Assembly (NCBI GenBank): GCA_036583965.1 | Contig: JAZBQD010000005.1 | Coordinates: forward strand, 502,718 to 566,717 | Direction: 5' to 3' | Source of the DNA: Prunella strophiata | Taxonomy: Eukaryota; Chordata; Aves; Passeriformes; Prunellidae | DNA length: 64,000 bases | Part shown: positions 29,340 to 40,794 of the stretch, piece by piece | How the letters are laid out: each line of letters opens with the position of its first letter | How positions within the stretch are numbered: the stretch's first letter is position 1 | Notes under the pieces: model-generated | Database searches by the model: none | The model's input: the letters and a program-made list of their open reading frames with translations, nothing else | Told to the model about the DNA's origin: nothing | Position numbers and translations under genes: made by a program

Positions 29340-30605
29340 CACGGTGGGATCACCCCGTGGGATCCCATCTCTGTGGGGTCATCCCTGTGGGATCTATCCC
29401 TGAGGGATCCCATCCCTGTGGGATCCATCCCTGTGGGATCCATCTCTGTGGGGTCATCCCTGTGGGATCCATCCCTGAGGGATTCATCCCTGTGGGATCT
29501 ATCCCTGTTGGATTCCATCTCTGTGGGGTCATCCCTGTGGGATCTATCCCTGAGGAATTCATCGCTGTGGGCTCCATCCCTGTGGGATTCCATCCCTGTG
29601 GGATCATCCCTATGGGATCCATCCCTGTGGGATCCCATCCTTGTGGGATCATCCCTGTGGGATCCCATCCCTGCAGGATAATCCCTGTGGGATCCATCCC
29701 TGCAGGATAATCCCTGTGGGATCCCATCCCTGCAGGATAATCCCTGTGGGATCCATCTCTGTGGGGTCATCCCTGTGGGATCCCATCCCTGTGGGATCCC
29801 ATCCCTGCAGGAAAATCCCTGTGGGATCATCCCTATGGGATCCATCCCTGTGGAATCCATCCCTGCAGGATAATCCTTGTGGGATCACCCCTATGGGATC
29901 CATCCCTGTGGGATCATCCCTAGGGAACCACCCCCATGGGATCCATCCCTATGGGATCCCATCCCTGCAGGATAATCCCTGTGGGATCCATCCCTGCAGG
30001 ATAATCCTTGTGGGATCATCCCTATGGGATCCATCCCTGTGGAATCCATCCCTGCAGGATAATCCCTGTGGGATCCCATCCCTGTGGGATCCATCCCTGC
30101 AGGATAATCCCTGTGGGATCATCCCTGTGGGATCCATCCCTGCAGGCTCGTCCCTGTGGGATCACCCCTATAGGATCCATCCCTATGGGATCCATCCCTG
30201 TGGGATCCCATCCCTGCAGGATAATCCTTGTGGGATCATCCCTAGGGAATCACCCCCATGGGATCCATCCCTATGGGATCCCATCCCTGCAGGCTCATCC
30301 CTATGGGATCACCCCTATGGGATCCCATCCCTGCAGGATAATCCCTGTGGGATCCCATCCCTGCAGGCTCGTCCCTGCAGGATAATCCCTATGGGATCCA
30401 TCCCTATGGGATCCATCCCTGTGGGATCCATCTCTGTGGGATCCATCCCTGCAGGATAATCCCTATGGGATCCATCCCTATGGGATCCATCCCTGTGGGA
30501 TCCATCCCTGTGGGATCCATCCCTGCAGGCTCATCCCTGTGGGATCACCCCTATAGGATCCATCCCTATGGGATCCATCCCTGTGGAACCCCATCCCTGC
30601 AGGAC
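29340..30605. repeat. Minisatellite, 15-18 bp units
   Basis: About 1.25 kb of CATCCCTGTGGGATC and CATCCCTGCAGGATAATCC variants. It is a long mosaic rich in GATCC. Long frames (Pro/Gly/Ile/Ser-rich) are repeat translations. Confidence 0.95.
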
Positions 30606-30905
30606 CCTCCCTCCTGGCCCTGCCCCACTCCAGCAGCACACGAGCAGATGCAGGCAGGGCGAGCTAGATATGCTCCCGTCTCACGGACGGGGCCTGACCC
30701 ACCGGAGCAGGTCGGACCAGCCGGCCACGATTTCCCGTCCACGCACGGAGTGACCGGGGCCAGCGGGGCCAGCGGGGCCGGGCCCGCCCCGCTCACCCCG
30801 GGCTGCTCTGCTCTGCTGCTTGCTTGTAACCGGGACGGTGACATGCTATCAACACCAGAACCAACAACACAGCAGGGAAGGGAGGAGATCTTCCTCCGAC
30901 TGCTC
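30606..30905. other. GC-rich unique spacer
   Basis: Unique, CpG-containing sequence between two minisatellites (about 30640-30830 is the GC-richest part). No exon could be supported on either strand. Confidence 0.4.
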
Positions 30906-32240
30906 ACCCCCGGGTTAAAGATCCTGCCCCAGATTTCGGCTCCTGCCCCAGATTTAGGGGCCAGACCCAGATTCAGGATCCGGCCCCCAGAATTAGGAGC
31001 CAGTCCCAGGTTCAGGATCCAGCCCCAGGTTCAGGAGCAAGCCCCCAGATTTAGGATCCAGACCCAGATTTAGGAGCTAGCCCCCAGATTTAGGCTCCAG
31101 GCCCAGATTTAGAAGCCAGCCCCAGGTTCAGGATCCAGCCCCAGCCAGATTTAGGCTCCAGCCGCAGATTCAGGAGCCAGCCCCCAGATTTAGGCAACCA
31201 GCCACCAGACCAGATTTAGGGATGCCAGCCCCGATTTAGGCACCAACCCCAGGTTTAGGAGCCAGTCCCAGGTTTAGGCACCAGACACCAGATTAGGCTC
31301 CTGCCCAGGATTTAGGTCCTGCCCAAGGTTAGGCTCCAGCCCCAGGTTTAGGCTCGCCCAGATGTAGGTTCCAGGCCCAGATTTAGGAGCCAGCCCCAGG
31401 TTCAGGAGCCAGGCCCAGATTTAGACACCAGCCCCAGATTTAGGAGCCAGCCCCCAGATTTAGGCTCCAGGCCCAGATTTAGGAGCCAGTCCCAGATTGG
31501 CTTGCACCCAGATTAGGCACCAGCCCCAGTTTAGACCACAGCCCCAGATTAGGCCCAGCCCCCAGATTTAGGCCCAGCCACAGACCAGATTTAGGCTCCA
31601 GCCCACAGATTAGGCTCCAACCCCCAGATTCAGGCTCCAGCCCCGAGATTCAGGAGCCAGCTGCAGATTTAGGCACCAGCCCCCAGATTTAGGAGCTAGC
31701 CTGCAGCTTTAGGCTCCAGCTCCAGGTTCAGGATCCAACCAAAAGTTCAGGAGCCAGCCCCCAAATTTTGAAGCCAGGCCCCAGATTTTGGAGCCAGTCC
31801 CCAGATTCAGGCTCCAGCCCCAGGTTTAGAATCCATCCCTAGATTTAGGAGCCAGTCCCAGGTTCAGGATCCAGCCCCCAGGTTTAGGCTCCAGCCCCAG
31901 ATTTAGGCGCCAGCCCCAGATTTAGGCTCCAGCCCCAGATTTAGGAGCCAGCCCCCAGATTTAGGCTCCAGCCCCAGATTTAGGAGCCAGCCCCAGGTTC
32001 AGGAGCCAGCCCCAGATTTAGGCTCCAGCCCCAGGTTTAGGCTCCTGCCCCAGGTTTAGGCTCCAGCCCCAGGTTTAGGCTCCTGCCCCCAGATTTAGGC
32101 TCCAGCCCCAGATTAGGAGCCAGCCCCAGGTTTAGGCTCCAGCCCCAGGTTTAGGCTCCAGCCCCAGATTTAGGTTCCAGGCCCAGATTTAGGAGCCAGC
32201 CCCAGGTTCAGGCTCCAGCCCCAGGTTCAGGCTCCTGCCC
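30905..32240. repeat. Minisatellite, about 20-bp unit
   Basis: About 1.3 kb of CCAGCCCCAGATTTAGGCTC and related units. Middle units are degenerate with single-base losses; right-hand units are regular. Confidence 0.95.
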
Positions 32241-32394
32241 CGTTCCCTCCAGCGTGGGATGGGGCAGCTGCCGCACACCTGGGACCGCGACTTTCCATGG
32301 CCTGGAATGAACCAAGCGCCCAAAACCACGGAGCCGTTACCGCTCTGCCGCCCCTCCGGAGCTCCCCTCGCATCCCCCCTGCCCGTTACCGGCA

Positions 32395-33930
32395 CCGGCA
32401 CCGAACCGGAGCTGACACCGGCACCGAACCGGAGCTGACACCGGCACCGAACCGGAGCTGACACCGGCACCGAACCGGAGCTGACACCGGGCACCGAACC
32501 GGAGCTGACACCGGCACCGAACCGGAGCTGACACCGGCACCGAACCGGAGCTGACACCGGCACCGAACCGGAGCTGACACCGGCATAGAACCGGAGCTGA
32601 CACCGGGCACCGAACCGGAGCTGACACCGGCACCGAACCGGAGCTGACACCGGCACCGAACCGGAGCTGACACCGGGCACCGAACCGGAGCTGACACCGG
32701 CACCGAACCGGAGCTGACACCGGCACCGAACCGGAGCTGACACTGGGCACCGAACCGGAGCTGACACCGGGCACCGAACCGGAGCTGACACCGGCACCGA
32801 ACCGGAGCTGACACCGGCACGGAACCGGAGCTGACACCGGGCACCGAACCGGAGCTGACACCGGCACGGAACCGGAGCTGACACCGGCACGGAACCGGAG
32901 CTGACACCGGCACGGAACCGGAGCTGACACCGGCACCGAACCGGAGCTGACACCGGGCACCGAACCGGAGCTGACACGGGCACCGAACCGGAGCTGACAC
33001 CGGCACCGAACCGGCGCTGATACCGGCACCGAACCGGAGCTGACACCGGGCACCGAACCGGAGCTGACACCGGCATAGAACCGGAGCTGACACCGGGCAC
33101 CGAACCGGAGCTGACACCGGCACGGAACCGGAGCTGACACCGGGCACCGAACCGGAGCTGACACCGGGCACCGAACCGGAGCTGACACCGGCACGGAACC
33201 GGAGCTGACACCGGCACCGAACCGGAGCTGACACCGGCACCGAACCGGAGCTGACACCGGCACCGAACCGGAGCTGACACCGGGCACCGAACCGGAGCTG
33301 ACACCGGCACCGAACCGGAGCTGACACCGGCACGGAACCGGAGCTGACACCGGGCACCGAACCGGAGCTGACACCGGGCACCGAACCGGAGCTGACACCG
33401 GCACCGAACCGGAGCTGACACCGGGCACCGAACCGGAGCTGACACGGGCACCGAACCGGAGCTGACACCGGCACCGAACCGGAGCTGACACCGGCACCGA
33501 ACCGGAGCTGACACCGGGCACCGAACCGGAGCTGACACCGGCACCGAACCGGAGCTGACACCGGCACGGAACCGGAGCTGACACCGGGCACCGAACCGGA
33601 GATGACACCGGGCACCGAACCGGAGCTGACACCGGCATAGAACCGGAGCTGACACGGGCACCGAACCGGAGCTGACACCGGCACGGAACCGGAGCTGACA
33701 CCGGGCACCGAACGGAGCTGACACCGGCACCGAACCGGAGCTGACACCGGCACGGAACCGGAGCTGACACCGGGCACCGAACGGAGCTGACACCGGCACG
33801 GAACCGGAGCTGACACGGGCACCGAACCGGAGCGACACCGCACGGAACCGGAGCTGACACCGGCACGGAACCGGCGCTGACACCGGGCACCGAACCGGAG
33901 CTGACACCGGGCACCGAAACGGCCGCTGAC
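32395..33930. repeat. CpG-rich minisatellite, 22-24 bp unit
   Basis: About 1.5 kb of ACCGGCACCGAACCGGAGCTG plus AC, with variants GGGCACC, GCACGG and GCATAG. Every unit carries several CpG and CCGG sites. All three minus-strand frames stay open for 500-670 residues because no unit variant makes a stop; these are not genes. Confidence 0.97.
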
Positions 33931-33934
33931 ACCG

Positions 33935-34570
33935 GGGGCCCAGCGGCACGGAGGATATGCGGGGGACACGGGGACCCCAGCCCGGGCAGGACGAGCCCGG
34001 GGGACCCCCAAACCCCGGCGGAGGGCAGAGGGTCAGAGCCGGTGCCGCCACCCCCGGCCGGGACCCCCGGGACACCGCAAGGTCACCGGGGCACCGCGAG
34101 CCGCCGCGGGGGTGCGGGCAGTGCCCGGGGGCGATGGGGGCGATGGGCAGCGGCTCCCTGGTCCCCTCCTGACCCACCCGGGGGTCCCGCAGCACATCCC
34201 GGGCACCCCGGACGCTGAACCCCCCGGTTTACCCCCGCCCCGCAAACCACTCCGGGAGCCCCGGCGGTGGAATCCCCGGTTACCGAGGGCCGGAGCCCCA
34301 GCAGCACAGCCGGGACCACCGGCCACCACCGCAGAGGGTCCCCCGGTCGGCTCACCGGACCGGCCGCCACCGGCCCCGCCGCCGCCGCCGCCTCATGCAC
34401 CGGCCCGGCCCGGCGCAGCCGAGCCGCGGCACGGGGCGCCACGGGGGCGGCTCCGGGGGCGGCTCCGGTGGGGCCTGAGCCCGAGGGGGGTCCCGGCGTG
34501 GGGCTGGGCCCCGGGGCTGCGGGCTGGGGGGGAACTGAGGCACGGCGTGGCGCCGGCATGGCAGCCATGG
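33935..34570. promoter_or_regulatory. CpG island, possible SLC11A2 promoter
   Basis: Unique, very GC- and CpG-rich sequence (for example CCGCCGCCGCCGCC near 34378). It lies about 10.5 kb upstream of the SLC11A2 start-codon exon on the minus strand, with no other gene between, so it may hold a non-coding first exon. No TATA box or defined start is visible, and ownership is inferred from position only. Confidence 0.4.
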
Positions 34571-34574
34571 CCCG

Positions 34575-35649
34575 GGGCCCAGTTTGGGATCCCAGTCTGA
34601 GAGCCCAGGGCCCAGTTTGGGGCTCCAGGTCCCAGTTTGAGGGCCCAGGGCCCAGTTTGGGGTTATAGGGCCCAGTTTGGGGCTCCAGGTCCCAGTTTGA
34701 GGGCCCAGGGCCCAGTTTGGGGTTATAGGGCCCAGTTTGGGGCTCCAGGTCCCAGTTTGGGGTCTCAGGTCCCAGTTTGGGGCTCCAGGTCCCAGTTTGA
34801 GGGCCCAGGTCCCAGTTTGGGGCTCCAGGTCCCAGTTTGAGGGCCCAGGTCCCAGTTTGAGGGCCCAGGGCCCAGTTTGGGGTTATAGGGCCCAGTTTGG
34901 GGCTCCAGGTCCCAGTTGAGGGCCTCAGGTCCCAGTTTGGGGTCTCAGGTCCCAGTTTGGGGCTCCAGGTCCCAGTTTGGGGTCTCAGGTCCCAGTTTGG
35001 GTCTCAAATCCCAGTTTGAGGGCCCAGGGCCCAGTTTGGGGTTATAGGGCCCAGTTTGGGGTCTCAGGTCCCAGTTTGGGGTCTCAGGTCCCAGTTTGAG
35101 GGCCTAGGTCCCAGTTTGGGGCTCCAGGTCCCAGTTTGAGGGCCCAGGGCCCAGTTTGGGGTTATAGGGCCCAGTTTGGGGCTCCAAGTCCCAGTTTGGG
35201 GTCTCAGGTCCCAGTTTGGGGTCCCAGGATGGCAGCCAGGGCCCGGAGCCCATTTTGGGGCTCCATGTCCCAGTTTGGGGTTATAGGGCCCAGTTTGGGG
35301 TCTCAGGTCCCAGTTTGGGGCTCCCAGGATGGCAGCCAGGGCCCGGAGCCCATTTTGGGGCTCCATGTCCCAGTTTAGGGCCTAGGTCCCAGTTTGGGGC
35401 TCCAAGTCCCAGTTTGTGGGCCCAGGGCCCAGTTTGGAGTCCCAGGTCCCAGTTTGGGAGCCCAGTTTGAGGGCCCAGGGCCCAGTTTGGGGCTCCAGGT
35501 CCCAGTTTGGGGCTCCAAGTCCCAGTTTGGGGTCTCAGGTCCCAGTTTGGGGTCTCAGGTCCAGTTTGGGGTCTCAGGTCCCAGTTTGAGGGCCCAGGGC
35601 CCAGTTTGGGGCTCCAAGTCCCAGTTTGGGGTCTCAGGTCCAGTTTGGG
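34575..35649. repeat. Minisatellite, 20-21 bp unit
   Basis: About 1.1 kb of CCCAGTTTGGGGCTCCAGGT and variants (GTCTCAGGT, TGAGGGCCCAGG, TTATAGGG). It runs into the second N gap, so its true length is unknown. Confidence 0.95.
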
Positions 35650-36149
35650 NNNNNNNNNNNNNNNNNNNNNNNNNNNNNNNNNNNNNNNNNNNNNNNNNNN
35701 NNNNNNNNNNNNNNNNNNNNNNNNNNNNNNNNNNNNNNNNNNNNNNNNNNNNNNNNNNNNNNNNNNNNNNNNNNNNNNNNNNNNNNNNNNNNNNNNNNNN
35801 NNNNNNNNNNNNNNNNNNNNNNNNNNNNNNNNNNNNNNNNNNNNNNNNNNNNNNNNNNNNNNNNNNNNNNNNNNNNNNNNNNNNNNNNNNNNNNNNNNNN
35901 NNNNNNNNNNNNNNNNNNNNNNNNNNNNNNNNNNNNNNNNNNNNNNNNNNNNNNNNNNNNNNNNNNNNNNNNNNNNNNNNNNNNNNNNNNNNNNNNNNNN
36001 NNNNNNNNNNNNNNNNNNNNNNNNNNNNNNNNNNNNNNNNNNNNNNNNNNNNNNNNNNNNNNNNNNNNNNNNNNNNNNNNNNNNNNNNNNNNNNNNNNNN
36101 NNNNNNNNNNNNNNNNNNNNNNNNNNNNNNNNNNNNNNNNNNNNNNNNN
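35650..36149. other. Assembly gap, 500 N
   Basis: Exactly 500 N, placed inside or at the end of a minisatellite, which probably caused the break. About 165 bp of A-rich sequence follows, then a pentanucleotide repeat. Confidence 0.98.
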
Positions 36150-36315
36150 GGCATCATTCCCCAAGCAAAAAAATAGAACAGAAAGCAGCAAAAAGAACAG
36201 AAAATAAAAAGAACAGAAAGCAAAAAGAACAGAAAGCAAAAATAACAGATAGGAAAAGGAAACCTCATCCATAAAACCATCTACACCCACCCCTAAAGCC
36301 CCTCCTAAATCCATC

Positions 36316-36360
36316 TAATCTAATCTAATCTAATCTAATCTAATCTAATCTAATCTAATC
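36316..36360. repeat. (TCTAA)n microsatellite
   Basis: About nine near-perfect TCTAA units end a few bases from the stop codon of the FOXJ1-like gene. On the gene's strand it is (TTAGA)n at the start of the 3' UTR. Confidence 0.95.
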
Positions 36361-36368
36361 TCCCATCT

Positions 36369-37190
36369 CTAATAGAGTCTCAAGTGGGCCAGGGAGTCCC
36401 AATCCATGGCATCCCTGCTGGGCAAAGAGGCCTGGATGTTTCCAGCCCCCTGCTCCCCTGGCACGCTGGAGAGGCTGCCCCTCACCTCCTCGTGCCACGC
36501 AGCCTCCAGGAAAGCCGTGGCCATCAAGGTTTCATCCAAACCCAGCTTGGTGGGGCTGGGCTCGGGCAGGACTTGTGGCCAGCCCAGCTGCTGGCCCCGT
36601 GCCCTCGCAGGGTGCAGGGGGAAGGCTCCAGGCTGGCCGGGAGCTGGGAGCTGCCCGAGAGCCGAGAAATCGCCCTGCTCCGCGGGGGTGTCGAGCAGAG
36701 CCTCCCACTCCGTGCTGCCCTTCAGCTCCGTCAGCTCGCCCGGGCCCTCCTGGCTCCCGGTGGCACCGCCGGGCAACCAAGCGGGCTCTGCCGGGGCGCG
36801 CTGCTTGCCCGGCTGGTTGCCCAGCTGGTTGCCCGGCTGGTTGCCCAGTTGGTTGCCCTCCTTCTTCTCCTCGGGGCTCCACCTGTGGCTGCTCTCGAAC
36901 TCCTCGAACTCCCGCAGCAGCCGCTGCAGCTCCGCGCCCACCTCGAGGGCGCCCCGGGAGCCGCCGCTCAGCGCGGCGGGGCTGGCGGCGCGCCGAGCTC
37001 CCGGCGGGGCTCTCCTGGAGCCTGGCACGGCGGGCTCTGCAGGTGCCCTGTGCCCTTTGAAGGTGCTGCTCTTGAGCCACTCGGCGTATTGGGGGTGAAG
37101 CTTCCAGAAGGCGCCTCTGCCCGGCTCCCCCTTCTCGCGGGGCACCTTGACGAAGCGCTTGTTGATGCACAGGTTGTGCCGGATGGAGCT
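36369..37190 (-). CDS. FOXJ1-like: FOXJ1-like forkhead factor, exon 2 (C-terminal)
   Basis: Acceptor TTGCGCCTAG; stop codon TAG at 36371-36369; 273 codons. It opens with the second half of the forkhead domain: [20 protein letters not shown], then [20 protein letters not shown]. Canonical FOXJ1 has NSIRHNLSLNKCF here, so recognition-helix positions differ (Asn to Ser, Ser to Cys, Leu to Ile, Cys to Arg). Three C-terminal FOXJ1 motifs are kept in order: [25 protein letters not shown] and [16 protein letters not shown] short NQLG/NQPG repeat (about residues 255-272 of the protein) is encoded by a small in-frame repeat. FOXJ1 factors switch on motile-cilium genes in the nucleus; whether this paralogue does the same is inference. 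Confidence 0.9.
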   Translation of the reverse strand, partial: SSIRHNLCINKRFVKVPREKGEPGRGAFWKLHPQYAEWLKSSTFKGHRAPAEPAVPGSRRAPPGARRAASPAALSGGSRGALEVGAELQRLLREFEEFESSHRWSPEEKKEGNQLGNQPGNQLGNQPGKQRAPAEPAWLPGGATGSQEGPGELTELKGSTEWEALLDTPAEQGDFSALGQLPAPGQPGAFPLHPARARGQQLGWPQVLPEPSPTKLGLDETLMATAFLEAAWHEEVRGSLSSVPGEQGAGNIQASLPSRDAMDWDSLAHLRLY

Positions 37191-37309
37191 CTAGGCGCAA
37201 AAAATAAAAAACCCCGCGGCTGAATCCTGAATTCCAGAGCGGCCACGGGAGCCTCCCCTGCAAAGTGCAAAGCCCTGGGTGCCAGCGACAGCTCCGAACC
37301 TCCTCCTAC

Positions 37310-37810
37310 CTGCCAGCTGGGGTGGGCACGGCGGAAATAGCAGAAGTTGTCGCTGATCCACTTGCAGATGGCAGCCAGGGTGAGCTTGGGCTGCTCGCTG
37401 GCTTCCATGGCCATGCAGATGAGGGTGGCGTAGGAGTAGGGCGGCTTGACGTGCGCGTTGGTGCGGTAGTCGGTGTCCCCCGGGGGCGCGGGGGGCCGGG
37501 CCGGGGGCACGGGCACGGGCACGGGCACCGCCGAGGAGGAGGAGGAGGAGGAGGGCGAGCGGGGAATGTCGATGTAGTGGCAGAGCTCCTCGGCGCTCAG
37601 CGGAAAGCCTGGGCACTGGAAATCCACCAGGCTCACCAGGTTCTCCCAGATGCTGCAGCGATCCTCGGGGTCCTGGGAGATCGGCGCCAAGCCCAGGTGG
37701 GCGCCCGTGAGCTCGGCCAGCCACAGCAGGTCGGGCTCGGCCCCGCGCCGCTGCTCCTCGCTGGAGCTCGGCTGTCCCTGCGCTCGGAGCAAGGCGCTGG
37801 AGCACACCAT
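37310..37810 (-). CDS. FOXJ1-like: FOXJ1-like forkhead factor, exon 1 coding part
   Basis: ATG at 37810-37808 in a strong Kozak context (GAGCCATGG); 167 codons to a donor after Trp-Gln (CAG then GTAGGA). The intron is 119 bp and joins in phase 0 at the same forkhead position as in FOXJ1. Residues 1-80 are a unique acidic/hydrophobic N terminus ([21 protein letters not shown]), followed by a Ser run, a Pro-Val run, and the forkhead start at about residue 120 ([19 protein letters not shown], the FOXJ1 signature) through [12 protein letters not shown]. The total is 440 aa against about 421 for human FOXJ1. Both exons are free of frame damage. The divergence argues for a FOXJ1 paralogue, possibly the orthologue of amphibian foxj1.2. 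Confidence 0.92.
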
Positions 37811-38329
37811 GGCTCCGCTGGGCTGCTCAGCACCAGCGCAGGCAGTGCCGGGGCGGATGCTGCAGGAGGAAGGGGCAGAGGGTTGAGGTTCTGCGAGGAG
37901 CAGCCGCTCCTGGCACCTGGGCAGGTGTTTCTGGAGCTTGGCTGTTCCCTGGGTGGCACCAGTCCCTGGGCACCGGGCACTGAGCTGCAATGCCTGCTCC
38001 GGGTGGCTTTACAGCCCTGAGCCTCGGGGAAATTCCCTCTAAGCGCCCAAATCTCGCCAGGCTGGCACTGCCCAGCGAGGTTTTGGCAGGAAAGAAATCA
38101 GCATCCCCTTTAAACACAAATCCACTCCCGCCATCCCACCAAGCGAGGCTGTTCCTCACACCTGCCAAGGGTACCAGGAGGATCCAAAACCTCGACCCTA
38201 AACACCCTAAAATTCCCATCCATCCCCTCCCGTCCCCGCCACCAGCTCCCTTCGCTTTGGTGCCATTTTTCTGCCACCTCTCCCTTCCCCTGCTCCCCAA
38301 AACCCACCCGCGGCAGCGAGCGAGCCGCC

Positions 38330-38735
38330 AGCCTCAGCCTGTGCGGAGCTCCGTGCCGGGGCTGCGGCGCTGGATCCGGCCCGGGCTCCAAAGCCGGGCT
38401 ACCGGCGTGGCTTTGGGGCCAGGAGGGAGAGAGGGAGAGAGGGAGAGAGGGAGGGAGCGGCCGGAGGGCAGCGGCGGCCGCTGGCCCGGCTGCGGCGGCG
38501 GGAGCGCTGCGGAACCCCGGGCGCGCGGGGGACGCGGCCGTTTGGGGCGGGGGGCTCGCGGGTGGCTACCGGGAACGAGAATTTACTCGCCAGGCAGCCA
38601 AACGGGCTCCTTGGCCCCTGGGCAGGCTCAGAGCAGCCTGGGAGCGGCCCCGGCAGCGAGGGAGCCGCGGCATCCCCCGAGCGCTCGCTCCTCGCCCGGC
38701 TTGAGCTGCTCAGCAGGGAGAGTTTGGATTTTGTG
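38330..38735 (-). promoter_or_regulatory. CpG-island promoter of the FOXJ1-like gene
   Basis: GC- and CpG-dense sequence about 0.5-0.9 kb upstream of the start codon, including GCGGCGGCCGCTGG-type text, a (GGGAGAGA)n tract at about 38424-38455 and a GGGGCGGGG GC box near 38545. No TATA box is seen. A partial X-box-like sequence (GGTGGCTACCGGGAAC near 38560) is too weak to call an RFX site. 37811-38330 is presumed 5' UTR or proximal promoter. Confidence 0.6.
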
Positions 38736-39157
38736 GATTTTTGGAAGGGCAGGAGCGCAGAAAAGATGAGAAATCAGTGCGAGGGGGAGGAGAAGGGGCT
38801 CGCACCGGCCCCTCGCCCTCCGGGGATGAAACACCCAAAATCTTCCATCTTGTCTTCTATCCACCTCCACGTTAAAACCCCAAAACTCGAAGTTTGTCAC
38901 GCTGTGATGAGTACTGCTCTCTGCTTCACACACTCGGAGGTTCCAATTCAGCCCAAAATCTTAGAAGCTTTCTCCGTGAGTGAAGATCAAAAGCTGTGTT
39001 CTCCTCGGGACTCCTCAGAACAAACGGGAAAATATTTTCTGTACATGAAGTTCCAACACCAGGGGGACCCGCCGTGCCCAGAGCGGGGCCGCGGGCAGTG
39101 CCAGCAGCCACGAGGGCTGTGCCCTGCCCTGTGCCCTGCCCTGTGTGTGCCCTGTGG

Positions 39158-39470
39158 TTGTAGGACACCAAACAACACGAGGACAGCAGCTCTTTCCAAG
39201 ATAAAAAGAGACCTTTATTAATTTCTAACCCAAATAAATAGATCTATGAAGTGTCAGTGCCATTGGAGGGTGGCAGTGCCACCTCCCCAATGCCACCGGG
39301 CAACCCAACAGCCCCTCAAGCTGCTCGTCCCCCATAAAGAATGTAAACAATAAATTAGTTACATAAAGAGCTTGAGAAAGTTCTGTACAAGAATGGAAAC
39401 ATCAGAAAAACTTGAAAAATCAGGGTGACAACTTGAAAAATTCAGCAGCTGGGCATCGGAGGCAGCAGCA
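39158..39470 (-). mobile_element. LTR-like repeat, copy 1
   Basis: Starts TGTAGGACACCAAACAACACG and contains TTTATTAATTTCTAACCC, GTGCCATTGGAGGGTGGCAG and AGAAAGTTCTGTACAA. The same ordered landmarks recur at 47737-48215. TTTATT on the plus strand would be AATAAA on the minus strand, so a minus-oriented LTR is likely. Confidence 0.5.
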
Positions 39471-39479
39471 GCTCTGCCA

Positions 39480-40215
39480 ATTATTGCATTGGCAGTCTCG
39501 TGAAGGGTGAAAAAATACAAATGTTACAATTGACACTGTCACAATGAGAAACCTGCTATTTCCTAATTACATTAGAAGCGTTTCTTGGCTTATTATCATC
39601 CGTATATATATTAAAAATATAAATAAATATAGAAAAATTATATAAATATATATATATATAATATATATAAAAAATTATATATACTATATGCACGATATAT
39701 AATATCTATTATTATATACTTTATATTATTATAGATATTAAAAATATATATATTATAATATCTATTATTGTTGTTACAACCATATTACAAATGCCTTCAA
39801 GCCAATCATCTGAACAGCTCTCCCAGCTGACACTTATTCCATTTTCAGTCTCATGTGGATGGTGAAAAATACAGGTGTTACAATTGACACTGCTACACTC
39901 AGGAAACCGACTAATTCCTAATTTCAATACATTATAAGCGTTTTTTGGCTATTATATTATTTTTTATATATATATGCATATAATATATACTTATGTGTAT
40001 TATATATTATATATTATATATTATATATGGTATGTATAAATTATATATAGTGTCTTATATATTAATAGGATTATTATTCTATTCTATTCTATTCTATTCT
40101 ATTCTATTCTATTATTCTATTATTATTATGTTATATATTATTATTGTTACACCATATTACAAATGCCTTCAAGCCAATCACCTGAACAGCTCTCCCAGCT
40201 GACCCTCCCTTTGGG
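39480..40215 (-). mobile_element. Fragmented LTR-like repeats split by TA-rich sequence
   Basis: A segment with ATGTTACAATTGACACTGTC and TTTCCTAATTACATTAGAAG (about 39500-39595) recurs in diverged form at 39860-39950. It matches the reverse complement of 47490-47610. A second motif (ATTACAAATGCCTTCAAGCC) appears twice, at about 39784 and 40155. TA-rich tracts (39600-39770, 39955-40075) and a (TTCTA)n run (40077-40120) lie between them. Confidence 0.55.
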
Positions 40216-40790
40216 GAGCTGTGGTTTTGCCCAAAATTTTCATGTTTTTAGCCACACTCAGCCAGAATTAAAACCCCCTCAGCCCCGAGGGGCTCCTGTG
40301 CCCTCTGGGGTGTGGCACAAAGAAGAGTTTGGGCTGGGAGGGGGAAGATCAGGGCAGTGACCCCAGGTTGCCTTTCTGTGCCCATTTGATGCCCCCACGC
40401 CTTGGGTTCACTTTGCTCACCCAGCACTGGCAGTGCCCTGAGGGAAGAGAACTCTTGAGCCTCAGGGAGTGCTGGGTGCATTTCCAGAGTGCAAACAGAG
40501 CTGGAAAAGCAGAAATCATTTCTTCTCCACTCCTTCACTTCCATGCCAAGCAAACACCACAGCTCACAAAAGGCCACTCACTGCTCTCAGCAGCTGTTTC
40601 AACCTCTGCCCCTTCCCATTTTGGCTGAAATTCTCCCTCAGTTTGCTTTGGCTGCCGGGTTTGGATCATGCTGAATTTTCTTCACTCCAAAACGAAATCT
40701 ACCCTCAGAATCCACCAAAACAACTCCTTACAAAGCTAAGCAAGCTTCACTTAACACCAAACCCTTCTGTGGTTTGCAGCGACAAAAGGA
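40216..40790. other. Unique intergenic sequence
   Basis: Moderate-GC unique sequence with no repeat structure and no frame resembling a known protein. Confidence 0.4.
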
Positions 40791-40794
40791 TCCG

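Noticed and set aside
30640..30905. Possible exon in the CpG-rich spacer
   Set aside because: No reading frame with splice sites and recognisable protein on either strand.
32189..34195. Minus-strand open frames of 530-670 codons
   Set aside because: They are translations of the CpG-rich 22-24 bp minisatellite; all three frames are open at once and no exon boundary, domain or start context supports a gene.
38555..38580. RFX X-box in the FOXJ1-like promoter
   Set aside because: Only a loose half-site resemblance; not enough matches to the X-box consensus to call.
38562..39221. Plus-strand 219-codon frame starting in the CpG island
   Set aside because: No domain, no conserved motif and no splice context; it runs into the LTR-like repeat at 39158.
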